A stretch of 38,901 nt of DNA from Verrucomicrobiales bacterium. Lineage in GTDB: Bacteria; Verrucomicrobiota; Verrucomicrobiia; Limisphaerales; UBA9464. The notes below the pieces were generated by a model, which searched no databases, was not told where the DNA came from, and saw only the letters and a program-made list of their open reading frames with translations. The stretch covers positions 1 to 38,901 of the forward strand of contig JAIXZE010000275.1 of the NCBI GenBank assembly GCA_027489875.1, written 5' to 3'. The translations under genes were made by a program, and so were the position numbers. The stretch's first letter is position 1; each line of letters opens with the position of its first letter. Below, piece by piece: positions 16,452 to 23,788 of the stretch.

Positions 16452-17741
16452 TCACGCCTGGACGACCTGCCCGGGGCGGGTGGGGATGTCCGCCATGGCG
16501 TTGCGGGTGTCGATGATGACGGAGGCCCAGTCCGCGAGTTCGCGGTAGTTCACGCAGGCGTGGGCGGTGGAGATCAGGACGGCATCGAACGAGCGGATGG
16601 ATTCCTCGGTCCACGGGACGGAGGTGTGACCCGCCCATTGGGGATGTTCACGGGTCGGCCGGATGACGGGGACGTAGGGGTCGTGGTAGGCGACCTCGGC
16701 ACCGAGGGCGTGGAGACGTTCGAGGAGGACGTAGCTGGGGGATTCGCGATCGTCGTCGACGTTGGCCTTGTAGGAGAGCCCGAGGATGAGGATGCGGGAA
16801 CCGTTGACCGGGCGACGGACGCGGTTGAGGGCCTCGCCGACCTTGTGCACGACCCAGGCAGGCATGCTGGTGTTGATCTCGCCGGCGAGCTCGATGAAGC
16901 GCGTCGAGAGTCCGAACTCGCGGGCCTTCCAGGTCAGGTAGAAGGGGTCGATCGGAATGCAATGACCGCCGAGCCCGGGTCCCGGGTAAAACGGCATGTA
17001 CCCGAAGGGCTTGGTCTTGGCAGCGCGGATGACCTCCCAGATGTCGATACCCATCGCGCCGTACACGACCTTGAGCTCGTTCACGAGGGCGATGTTGACG
17101 CTGCGGAAGATGTTCTCGAGGAGCTTGGTGGCCTCGGCCGCACGACAGGAGGAGACAGGGACCAGTGTCTGGATGCTGCGGCCGTAGATGGCACAAGCCT
17201 TCTCAAGGCAGGCCGGTGTGAGTCCGCCGATGACCTTGGGGATCTTCGCCACCACGCTGGCGGGATTGCCCGGGTCTTCGCGCTCGGGCGAGAAGGCGAG
17301 ATGGAAGTCGACGCCAGCCTTCAGTCCGGAGCCCTTCTCGAGCACCGGGAGCAGGTCTTCCTCGGTGGTTCCAGGATAGGTCGTTGATTCGAGGATGATG
17401 ACCTGTCCGCGCTGGAGATGGGGCGCGATCGCCTCGGCCGTCTTGAGGATATAGGAGATGTCGGGCTCGCGGTTCCGGTTGAGCGGTGTCGGAACACAGA
17501 TGATGACGCCGTCGACTTCGCGGATGCGGCTGAAGTCGGTCGTCGCCGCGAAGCGGCCGGCTCCAACAGCTCCAGCGATCTCAGTGGCGGGGATGTGTCG
17601 GATATAACTCCGCCCGGCGGTGAGTTCGACGATCTTGGCGGGGTCGATGTCGAATCCGATCACCTGGACGCTGGATCGGGCGAACTGGAGCGAGAGCGGC
17701 AGGCCGACATAGCCGAGGCCGATGATACCGACTTTGAGCAT
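16452..17741 (-). CDS. UDP-N-acetylhexosamine 6-dehydrogenase (WbpA/WecC-like nucleotide-sugar dehydrogenase)
   Basis: 429 residues. It would oxidise C6 of a UDP-HexNAc to the uronate with two NAD+. The Rossmann start is VGIIGLGYVGLPLSLQFA. The catalytic loop is GPGLGGHCIPIDPFYLTW with Cys261. FSPEREDPGN and the GLSYKANVDDDRESPS block near residue 325 (quoted as GLSYKANVDDD) match the UDP-GlcNAc/ManNAc dehydrogenase subgroup rather than UDP-glucose dehydrogenases, which read FPKDL after the Cys. The frame is open upstream, but the extension is translated CACAGATT repeat, so ATG 17741 is the start. It follows a 287-base repeat-filled gap, the largest gap without a gene inside the operon, and may need its own promoter. 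GlcNAc rather than ManNAc is the likelier substrate, with moderate confidence. Confidence 0.88.
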   Translation of the reverse strand: MLKVGIIGLGYVGLPLSLQFARSSVQVIGFDIDPAKIVELTAGRSYIRHIPATEIAGAVGAGRFAATTDFSRIREVDGVIICVPTPLNRNREPDISYILKTAEAIAPHLQRGQVIILESTTYPGTTEEDLLPVLEKGSGLKAGVDFHLAFSPEREDPGNPASVVAKIPKVIGGLTPACLEKACAIYGRSIQTLVPVSSCRAAEATKLLENIFRSVNIALVNELKVVYGAMGIDIWEVIRAAKTKPFGYMPFYPGPGLGGHCIPIDPFYLTWKAREFGLSTRFIELAGEINTSMPAWVVHKVGEALNRVRRPVNGSRILILGLSYKANVDDDRESPSYVLLERLHALGAEVAYHDPYVPVIRPTREHPQWAGHTSVPWTEESIRSFDAVLISTAHACVNYRELADWASVIIDTRNAMADIPTRPGQVVQA

Positions 17742-17750
17742 GTGGGGAGA

Positions 17751-18003
17751 TTCCACAGAGGGGAGCGTTTCTTGGTCCACAGATTTTACAGAGAGGGGAG
17801 GGAACGTGTGATCCACAGATGACACAGATTCCACGGATTGGGTAGTCGACGAGGTCACGGGGCAGTGGTTGGACACAACCTCCTGACGTCGTTTGCTACG
17901 GTCGGAGGGATGTAGCTGATGAGGTCACGAGGCAGTGGTTGGGACAACCTCCTGACGTCGTCTGCTACGGTTTGGAATCTGTGGAATCTGTGAAATCTGT
18001 GGA
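17751..18003. repeat. Composite intergenic repeat: inverted CACAGATT blocks around two REP-like palindromes
   Basis: The left block (17776-17834) reads TCCACAGATTTTACAGA and later TCCACAGATGACACAGATT. The right block (17973-18002) reads the other way, GGAATCTGTGGAATCTGTG and on. Between them two copies of a hairpin lie in tandem, at 17842-17901 and 17912-17970. Each has GTAG...GAGGTCACG as the left arm and CAACCTCCTGACGTCG...CTAC as the right arm, plus GGTTG/CAACC next to the loop. The whole fills the gap between two minus-strand sugar-nucleotide genes. It has the same ends as the unit at 23077-23781 but no gene inside. Confidence 0.8.
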
Positions 18004-18028
18004 CCCAAACGCCCAACAATCCCTGGAA

Positions 18029-19042
18029 TCAGCGGACGACGTTGAAGTACTGGCAGTACCAATCGATGAACTTCGGGACGCCCACCTCGATGGGGGTGGA
18101 GGGGGTGAAGCCAACGTCGCGGGTGAGGTCCTCGACATCGGCGGCGGTGGCGGGCACATCGCCGGGTTGCATGGGGAGCAGGCGTTTCTCGGCGGTGCGG
18201 CCGAGGGCCTTCTCGATGCAACCGATGAAATGGAGGAGCTCGACAGGGTTCCGGTTGCCGATGTTGTAGATCCGATACGGGGCACGGCTGGTGCCTGGAT
18301 CGGGATGGGCACCGTCCCAGGCGGGATTGGGCTGGGCGACGTGGTCGCAGGTGCGGATGACGCCTTCGACGATGTCGTCGATGAAGGTGAAGTCACGGCG
18401 CATCTGGCCGTGGTTGAAGACGTCGATGGGCTTGCCGGCGAGGATGGCTCGGGTGAAGAGGAAGGGGGCCATGTCGGGGCGGCCCCAGGGCCCGTAGACG
18501 GTGAAGAAGCGGAGCCCGGTGGTGGGAAGCTTGTAGAGGTGGGAATACGTGTGGGCCATCAGCTCGTTGGCCTTCTTGGTGGCGGCGTAAAGGCTGTAGG
18601 GATGGTCGACGTTGTGGTGGATGTTGAACGGCATCGTGGTGTTGGCACCGTACACCGAGGAGGACGAGGCGTAGACGAGGTGCTCGACGTTTCCGTGGCG
18701 GCAGCCCTCGAGGATGTTCACGAAACCGGTGAGGTTGCTGTCGACGTAGGCGTGGGGGTTCTGGAGGGAATACCGGACGCCGGCCTGGGCCCCGAGGTGG
18801 ATGACGCGCTGCGGACGGGCGGTCTTGAAGAGTTCCGCCATGCCCGGGCGATCGGCGAGGTCGAGCTTCTGGAATCGGAAGCCGGGGTACCGTTGGAGGT
18901 TTGCGAGCCGGGCTTCCTTGAGGCTGACCTCGTAGTAGTCGTTGAGGTTGTCGATGCCCACGACTTCGTCGCCGCGCTCCAGGAGGCGCAGGCTGGTGTG
19001 GTATCCGATGAATCCGGCGGCGCCGGTGACGAGGATCTTCAT
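18029..19042 (-). CDS. UDP-glucuronate 4-epimerase (NAD-dependent, extended SDR)
   Basis: 337 residues. It would interconvert UDP-glucuronate and UDP-galacturonate. Visible elements are [19 protein letters not shown] (6-24) for NAD binding, [18 protein letters not shown] (29-46), which is diagnostic of the UDP-GlcA epimerase group, [20 protein letters not shown] (84-103), SSSVYG (127-132) and Tyr152-x3-Lys156 in [21 protein letters not shown] follows further on. Length matches CapI/LspL-type enzymes (about 335). It comes 16 bases after the Gmd-like gene stop and is followed by the composite repeat. UDP-GlcA would come from the dehydrogenase at 21745-23046. A single gene-wide alignment would confirm the subgroup, but the N-terminal signature is strong. 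Confidence 0.93.
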   Translation of the reverse strand: MKILVTGAAGFIGYHTSLRLLERGDEVVGIDNLNDYYEVSLKEARLANLQRYPGFRFQKLDLADRPGMAELFKTARPQRVIHLGAQAGVRYSLQNPHAYVDSNLTGFVNILEGCRHGNVEHLVYASSSSVYGANTTMPFNIHHNVDHPYSLYAATKKANELMAHTYSHLYKLPTTGLRFFTVYGPWGRPDMAPFLFTRAILAGKPIDVFNHGQMRRDFTFIDDIVEGVIRTCDHVAQPNPAWDGAHPDPGTSRAPYRIYNIGNRNPVELLHFIGCIEKALGRTAEKRLLPMQPGDVPATAADVEDLTRDVGFTPSTPIEVGVPKFIDWYCQYFNVVR

Positions 19043-19058
19043 GGGGGATGGGGTATGG

Positions 19059-20033
19059 TCAGGAAGCGGTTGTCGGGCCTGCCGCCGGGAGGTGGGCGAG
19101 GGTCATCTCCCGGATGAGCTGTTCGAAGGATGTGGAATTCTGCCAGCCGAGGAGCTTCGCGGCCCGGGAGGGGTCACCGGCAGCGGGGGGCGGTTCGGCG
19201 GGACGCAGGAGGCTGGTGTCGTGTCGGACCCAGTCTTCCCAGTGCAATCCGACGGCTTCGAAGGCCTGTTGGAGGACATCACGCACGGAGTGCAGGATGC
19301 CGGTGGCAAAGATGTAGTCGCTGGGAGCGGAGGCCTGAAGGCTGGCGTGGAATCCGCGGACGAAGCTGCGGGCGTCGCCCCAGTCGCGTTGGGCGCGGAC
19401 GTCGCCGACCAGGAGGGGTTCGGTGCGGCCCGTGCGGAACGCGGCGGCCGCACGGCAGATCTTGCCGGTGACGAATTCGGGACCGCGTCGCGGTGACTCG
19501 TGGTTGTAGCAGATGCCGTTGACGGCGAAGAGGCGGTACGCGTCGCGATGGATGCGGACCATTTCCGCAGCGGCGGCCTTGGAGACGCCATACGGATTCA
19601 TGGGCCGGAAGGGGGTGTCCTCGGTCTGGACGGTGGCGCTGGAGTTTCCGAAGACCTGGCTGGAAGCCGCGTGGAAGATCCGGGTGGCGGGATGGATCGA
19701 CCGGACGGCTTCGAGGAGTCGGATCGTGCCGAGAGTATTGAACTCGAAGGTGTCGATCGGGTTCTTGAAGCTCTCGGCGACGTGGGTCTGCGCTGCGAGG
19801 TGGTAGATCTCGTCGAAGCGATGGTTGCCGAGGAGGTCTGCGATGGCGGCGGGACGTTCGAGGGAAAGGGCGTGGAGGCGCAGGCGTGAGGCGCAGGAGG
19901 CGATGTTGGGGTGGAGGCGTGCCGCCTCCGGATCCCGGGAGGTTCCATGGACTTCATAGCCCAGGCCGAGCAGGTACTCGGCGAGGTAGGAACCATCCTG
20001 GCCGGTGATTCCTGTGATCAGTGCGATCGGCAT
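19059..20033 (-). CDS. GDP-mannose 4,6-dehydratase-like protein with Gln at the usual catalytic Glu
   Basis: 324 residues, somewhat short for Gmd (usually 340-370). Family marks are [16 protein letters not shown] (7-22), [13 protein letters not shown] (80-92), [16 protein letters not shown] and [11 protein letters not shown], all characteristic of Gmd. Tyr148 and Lys152 (YGVSK) are present. The active-site segment reads SSQVFG (124-129), where Gmd has [ST]-S-E-[LMV]-[FY]-G. The Glu that acts as base in the dehydration is Gln126 (codon CAG), so dehydratase activity is doubtful. ATG 20033 is used because residues upstream of it are shadow sequence. It may make a GDP-4-keto-6-deoxymannose intermediate, or it may have changed function. 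No Fcl or Rmd partner is nearby. Confidence 0.8.
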   Translation of the reverse strand: MPIALITGITGQDGSYLAEYLLGLGYEVHGTSRDPEAARLHPNIASCASRLRLHALSLERPAAIADLLGNHRFDEIYHLAAQTHVAESFKNPIDTFEFNTLGTIRLLEAVRSIHPATRIFHAASSQVFGNSSATVQTEDTPFRPMNPYGVSKAAAAEMVRIHRDAYRLFAVNGICYNHESPRRGPEFVTGKICRAAAAFRTGRTEPLLVGDVRAQRDWGDARSFVRGFHASLQASAPSDYIFATGILHSVRDVLQQAFEAVGLHWEDWVRHDTSLLRPAEPPPAAGDPSRAAKLLGWQNSTSFEQLIREMTLAHLPAAGPTTAS

Positions 20034-20055
20034 GGCGAGGACCGTGAAGCTGGGC

Positions 20056-20802
20056 TCAGCCTCGGGGAGCGGAGGCCGGTTCGAAGCGGACCCATTCCGT
20101 GGCGAAGTCCTGGAGGGCGGCCAGGCTGTCCTTCCACGACCGGTCGATGGACGTGGAAAGGCGGAGGAATTGCTTGGTGCCGTCGGCCCGTGTCCGGGTA
20201 CGCAGGGCACCCAGAAGCATGTTGAGGCCGCGGATGCGGGAGGAGAGCTTGGTCTGGCCGCCGGTTTGCTTCATGAGGTCGGCATTGGAGAATCGGAAGC
20301 CTTCCTCAATCGGTCGACCGTTCAGGAGGGTACACCAGAGGGTGAGTTCGGGGCGGCCGCCCGGCGGTACCATGACACGGCATTCGAAGCCGATCTGGTT
20401 GGTGCCGAACTGGAGCCGGACCATGCCAGGTTGGCCCATGTCCACCGCCTTGAATCCTGTCTGGATCCAGCAGACGTCGGGGGTGTGCTGGACCACGGAC
20501 ATCTGCTGCGCCTGCTTCGACATCCAATCCGCTGCAAAGGCCGTGATGCGGGTCGTGCCCTTGCGGAAGTCGCCATTGACGATGTTGGTGGTGGCGAGCG
20601 TCTCCATCGCGTTCTCGTCGATGGGAACAGGCTTGAAGGAGTAGTGGGCGAGGTTCGTGGCGACGTGGGCCACGAAGGTGCCGCCGGCGGCTTCCGGGGT
20701 TTTGGAAAACCAAAGGCGCGAACCCACGACCGGTGCCAGGAACAGGAGGAACAGGGCCGCGATGAGCGGTTTGTTCACGGAACGGGGAGGGGTGGAAGTC
20801 AT
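20056..20802 (-). CDS. EpsI-like exosortase-associated protein
   Basis: 248 residues. One hydrophobic segment at about 11-28 (KPLIAALFLLFLAPVVGS) anchors the protein, with the rest periplasmic. The key motif is HTPDVCW (106-112), corresponding to the H-[ST]-P-x-x-C segment of EpsI/DUF3485 proteins found beside or fused to exosortases. Its start overlaps the exosortase stop by four bases. Where studied, EpsI proteins are needed for exopolysaccharide export in exosortase-type loci, but their exact biochemical role is not settled. The C-terminal part (about 190-248) is rich in Arg/Thr and shows no further motif I recognise. The family call rests on the motif plus the exosortase neighbour. Confidence 0.82.
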   Translation of the reverse strand: MTSTPPRSVNKPLIAALFLLFLAPVVGSRLWFSKTPEAAGGTFVAHVATNLAHYSFKPVPIDENAMETLATTNIVNGDFRKGTTRITAFAADWMSKQAQQMSVVQHTPDVCWIQTGFKAVDMGQPGMVRLQFGTNQIGFECRVMVPPGGRPELTLWCTLLNGRPIEEGFRFSNADLMKQTGGQTKLSSRIRGLNMLLGALRTRTRADGTKQFLRLSTSIDRSWKDSLAALQDFATEWVRFEPASAPRG

Positions 20803-21731
20803 GGCGTCTCGGGTGTGGGTTCATCGTCCTCTTCGGACGCGGCCGCGTTGCGGGCGGCGATGAGGGCCTCCATGCGCGTCATGAACAACGACAGCAACAC
20901 GACCCCGATGAAGGTGAACAGAAGCACGCTCCAGCCGGCGGAATCGTGGATGGCGCGGAGTTGGTCCGTGCCGGAGCGGAAGGCGGTCCACGAAAGGTAG
21001 AGCGAACGCAGGTAGTTGCCGAAGATGGCGAGACCAATCCCAAAGATCAGGAACACGACCTTCAATCCACGGCGGCGCAGGGTCAGGTCGCCGACGAACA
21101 GGGCGGCCATGATCGAGGACTGGAGGCTTCGGACACCGCTGCAGGCCTCGTTGACCCCGACAAGGACGTCACCCATGCGGATGATGTGTCCCTGTCGTTC
21201 CGCCGGGATGCCCATGATTCCCAGGGTCTCGACGTTCAGCACGGAGATGACGGACTGGAGGCCGAAAACCACGGGATTCCACAGAAGCTTGGGCATCGGG
21301 ACCGCCACGAAGAAGAACGCGATGGGAAACAGGAAGTGCCGGAAGGTCCGGGGTCCGCAGGCCCCCAGCAGGATCGCCGTCAGGAAAAGGGCGCACCCGA
21401 TGCTGAGGGACATCGAGGCAGCAGCAGTCCGTGCCACACCCAGCTTGTAGAGTTCGCCCAGAAGGATCAGTCCCATGGCGGGCAGGGCGATCAGTACAGG
21501 CCAGAGCGGCGCGATCGGCCGGTCCTCGGTGGGTCGGGTCGGCCAGCGTTCCCAGGCGAGGAACCCGGCGAGCAGGACCACGATCCAGCCGAAGCGGTAG
21601 TCGACGAGCGACGACCATTGGAACGACAGATCCCGGATCCACCAAAGGCACACCGCAGCCAGGGGCAGGGCAACCACAGGATCAATTCGTGTGGGCCGTG
21701 CCGCAGCAGGGGGCGGTTTTGAGGTGGACAT
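20799..21731 (-). CDS. Exosortase (PEP-CTERM-type transpeptidase)
   Basis: 310 residues with about eight membrane segments. Exosortases cut sorting signals at the C-termini of secreted proteins in the inner membrane. All three catalytic residues are visible: Cys197 in NEACSGVRSLQ, Arg242 in FGNYLRSLYLSW and His262 in AIHDSAGW. Length matches single-domain exosortases without a fused EpsI domain. ATG 21731 lies 13 bases after the UDP-glucose dehydrogenase stop. The open frame extends 34 residues further upstream, but that part overlaps the dehydrogenase and looks like shadow sequence. The C-terminal tail is acidic (SEEDDEPTPETP). I see no PEP-CTERM, VPDSG-CTERM or similar tail in the window, so substrates must be elsewhere. 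Confidence 0.93.
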   Translation of the reverse strand: MSTSKPPPAAARPTRIDPVVALPLAAVCLWWIRDLSFQWSSLVDYRFGWIVVLLAGFLAWERWPTRPTEDRPIAPLWPVLIALPAMGLILLGELYKLGVARTAAASMSLSIGCALFLTAILLGACGPRTFRHFLFPIAFFFVAVPMPKLLWNPVVFGLQSVISVLNVETLGIMGIPAERQGHIIRMGDVLVGVNEACSGVRSLQSSIMAALFVGDLTLRRRGLKVVFLIFGIGLAIFGNYLRSLYLSWTAFRSGTDQLRAIHDSAGWSVLLFTFIGVVLLSLFMTRMEALIAARNAAASEEDDEPTPETP

Positions 21732-21744
21732 GGGGGTGAGGATC

Positions 21745-23046
21745 CTACCTTCCGACCCCCTTGTACAGGAAGCCGATGGACTCCATCTCGGTCCGATCAA
21801 GGAGGTTTCGGCCGTCGAACAGGATGGGCGCAATCATCTTCTGGCGTGCTGCGGCCCAGTTGAGTTTCCCGAACTCCGGCCATTCAGTGGCGATGGCGAC
21901 GGCGTCGCAATCATTCGGGACTTCCTGCATGTCCTCAACATACTCGACCTTGGGGCCCGGCGGGAGGATGGCTTTGGCCTTCTCCATCGCCTTGGGATCG
22001 TGGACGCGGATGGAAGCGCCTTCCTTGAGCAAGCGATGGCAGAGGTCGATGGCCGGGGAGAGGCGGACGTCGTCCGTGTTCTGCTTGAAGGCCAGACCCA
22101 GCACGCCGATGCGCTTGTCCTTCAGCACCCAGAGCGTGTCGGTGATCTTCTTGACGAAGCGGTCCATCTGGTCGGCGTTGATCCGCTGCACTTCCTTGAG
22201 GAGGCGGAAGTCGTGACCCAGGGTCTCGGAGATCTTGATGAACGCGGAGAGATCCTTCGGGAAGCAGGAGCCACCAAAACCAATGCCCGCATTCAGGAAG
22301 CGGCGTCCGATCCGCTCGTCCATGCCCATGCCGTTGGCGACCTCGAGGACATTCGCACCCGAGGCCTCGCAGATGTTCGCAATCGCGTTGATATAGGAGA
22401 TCTTCAACGCAAGGAACGAATTGGCGGCGTGCTTGATCAGTTCGGCCGAGTTCGTGTCGGTGACGATGATCGGGGCCTTGAACGGCTCATAGATCTCGCG
22501 CATGAGGGCCGCCGGTCGGGGACCGGAAACGCCAACCACAACGCGGTCGGGGTGCATCAGATCGTCGACAGCAAATCCTTCGCGCAGGAACTCGGGATTG
22601 GAGACGACGTCGAAGTCGACCTTGGTCCGGGCATACCGGCGGATGGTCTCGGCGACCTTTTCTCCGGTCTTCACCGGCACCGTGCTCTTGTCGACGATGA
22701 TGCGGTATCCAGTGAGGTTCGCGGCGATCTCGCGGGCCACGCCCTCGATGAAGGAGAGGTCGACGGAGCCATCCGGCTGCGGCGGCGTGGGAACGCAGAT
22801 GAAGATGACGTCGGCTTCCTGGACAGCCTCGGCCGTCGAGCTGGAGAAGCGGAGGCGCCCGGCGGCCACGTTGCGTTTCACCAGTTCTTCAAGCCCGGGC
22901 TCATAGATGGGGATGCCGCCGGCGGTAAGCATGTCCACCTTGCGCTGGTCGTTGTCCACACAGAGGACTGTGTGACCGACTTCCGCAAAGCAGGCTCCTG
23001 TAACAAGTCCGACGTATCCGGTTCCGATGATGGCTAGTGATGGCAT
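21745..23046 (-). CDS. ugd: UDP-glucose 6-dehydrogenase
   Basis: 433 residues. It oxidises UDP-glucose to UDP-glucuronate with two NAD+. The Rossmann start is LAIIGTGYVGLVTGACFAEVG (core GTGYVGLVTG). Other marks are YEPGLEEL (48-55), CVPTPPQPDGSVDLSF, VDKSTVPVKTG, NPEFLREGFAVDDLMHPDRVV (core NPEFLREG), NGMGMDERIG and the catalytic loop GFGGSCFPKDL with Cys261. GLAFKQNTDDVRLSPAI marks the C-terminal domain. ATG 23046 begins a standard-length protein; the upstream extension is translated repeat. It feeds the GumK-like transferase and the 4-epimerase. The leader contains the CACAGATT repeat at 23077-23104. Confidence 0.95.
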   Translation of the reverse strand: MPSLAIIGTGYVGLVTGACFAEVGHTVLCVDNDQRKVDMLTAGGIPIYEPGLEELVKRNVAAGRLRFSSSTAEAVQEADVIFICVPTPPQPDGSVDLSFIEGVAREIAANLTGYRIIVDKSTVPVKTGEKVAETIRRYARTKVDFDVVSNPEFLREGFAVDDLMHPDRVVVGVSGPRPAALMREIYEPFKAPIIVTDTNSAELIKHAANSFLALKISYINAIANICEASGANVLEVANGMGMDERIGRRFLNAGIGFGGSCFPKDLSAFIKISETLGHDFRLLKEVQRINADQMDRFVKKITDTLWVLKDKRIGVLGLAFKQNTDDVRLSPAIDLCHRLLKEGASIRVHDPKAMEKAKAILPPGPKVEYVEDMQEVPNDCDAVAIATEWPEFGKLNWAAARQKMIAPILFDGRNLLDRTEMESIGFLYKGVGR

Positions 23047-23076
23047 GGGGAGATTTCTTGGATTGAATTGAAGAGG

Positions 23077-23104
23077 TCCACAGATTTCACAGATGACACA
23101 GATT
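23077..23104. repeat. CACAGATT-type repeat, left boundary of the GxxExxY unit
   Basis: Reads TCCACAGATTTCACAGATG then ACACAGATT, three phased copies of a CACAGAT motif. It is the reverse-oriented counterpart of the AATCTGTG repeats at 23608-23781 on the other side of the GxxExxY gene. It closely matches the left block of the composite repeat at 17776-17834. It lies between that gene and the UDP-glucose dehydrogenase start. Confidence 0.75.
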
Positions 23105-23191
23105 CGTGTGGGGGAGAGGAGGGGGCACTGATTGGGCAGACGGTGGTGAGGAAAATTTGCGGTGACGGCGGGAGGGATGCAGCGTCTGAGC

Positions 23192-23563
23192 ATGACCCAG
23201 CAACGAGATCCGTTGACGTATCAAATCATTGGGGCTGCCTTTGCTGTGCATGCCGAGTTGGGAGCGGGTTTTCTTGAGGCCGTCTATCAAGAGGCCTTCG
23301 AGGTGGAACTCAAGGCCCGCGAGATTCCCTATATTCGTGAGCATCTGATGGAGGTCAAATACCGGGGTACCCCTCTGAGAACTCGATACAAGGTCGATTT
23401 CGTCTGCTGTGACGGGATCTTGGTGGAACTCAAGGCACTGACAACAATCACGGGGTTGGAGGAGGCACAGGTTTTGAACTACCTGAAGGCCTCGGGACTC
23501 ACGACGGCGCTTTTGTTGAACTTTGGCTCACCCAGCCTTCAGTACCGTCGACTTGTGTTTTAG
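23192..23563 (+). CDS. GxxExxY family protein (PD-(D/E)XK nuclease-like)
   Basis: 123 residues from ATG 23192; ATG 23177 and GTG 23162 are possible earlier starts. The family signature GFLEAVY lies at about residues 26-32, after the usual LTYQIIGAAFAVHAELGAG lead-in. KVDFVCCDGILVELKAL then gives the Asp and Glu-x-Lys of a PD-(D/E)XK-type active site. The biochemical role of GxxExxY proteins is not established; a nuclease activity is inference from the fold. It is the only gene on the plus strand between 4434 and 27614, breaking the operon between rmlB and ugd. It is visibly less GC-rich than its neighbours and is enclosed by inverted CACAGATT/AATCTGTG repeats. Purine-rich GGGAGGG precedes it, unlike other genes here. 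Confidence 0.9.
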   Translation: MTQQRDPLTYQIIGAAFAVHAELGAGFLEAVYQEAFEVELKAREIPYIREHLMEVKYRGTPLRTRYKVDFVCCDGILVELKALTTITGLEEAQVLNYLKASGLTTALLLNFGSPSLQYRRLVF

Positions 23564-23607
23564 TGCTTTGCCCCCGTCCATCGCGGTGAGTCTTCTTTTA
23601 CGTTCAG

Positions 23608-23781
23608 AAATCTGTGCCATCTGCGAAATTTGCGGATCCCCTTCCTTTCAGCCTCCTGAGGTCGTCTGCTACGTCTGGGAATCTGTGGAATCTGTGAAAT
23701 CTGTGGATCCCCTTCCTTTCAGCCTCCTGACGTCGTCTGCTGCGTCTGGGAATCTGTGGAATCTGTGAAATCTGTGGATCC
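23608..23781. repeat. Tandem 71-bp repeat with AATCTGTG blocks, right boundary of the GxxExxY unit
   Basis: A degenerate AATCTGTG block (23608-23639) is followed by two direct copies of a 71-base unit (23640-23710 and 23711-23781) differing at two positions. Each unit starts CCTTCCTTTCAG, continues with the CCTCCTGACGTCG palindrome arm, and ends with AATCTGTGGAATCTGTG and a third TGTGGATCC. The last copy stops 8 bases before the stop codon of rmlB. The order of arm followed by AATCTGTG block is the same as at 17944-18002. Confidence 0.85.
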
Positions 23782-23788
23782 CTCTCCG

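Noticed and set aside
17742..17876. 45-residue N-terminal extension of the nucleotide-sugar dehydrogenase
   Set aside because: It is translated CACAGATT repeat sequence; the Rossmann motif starts four residues after ATG 17741.
23608..23781. CRISPR array
   Set aside because: Only two adjacent 71-bp direct copies without unique spacers, and no cas genes.
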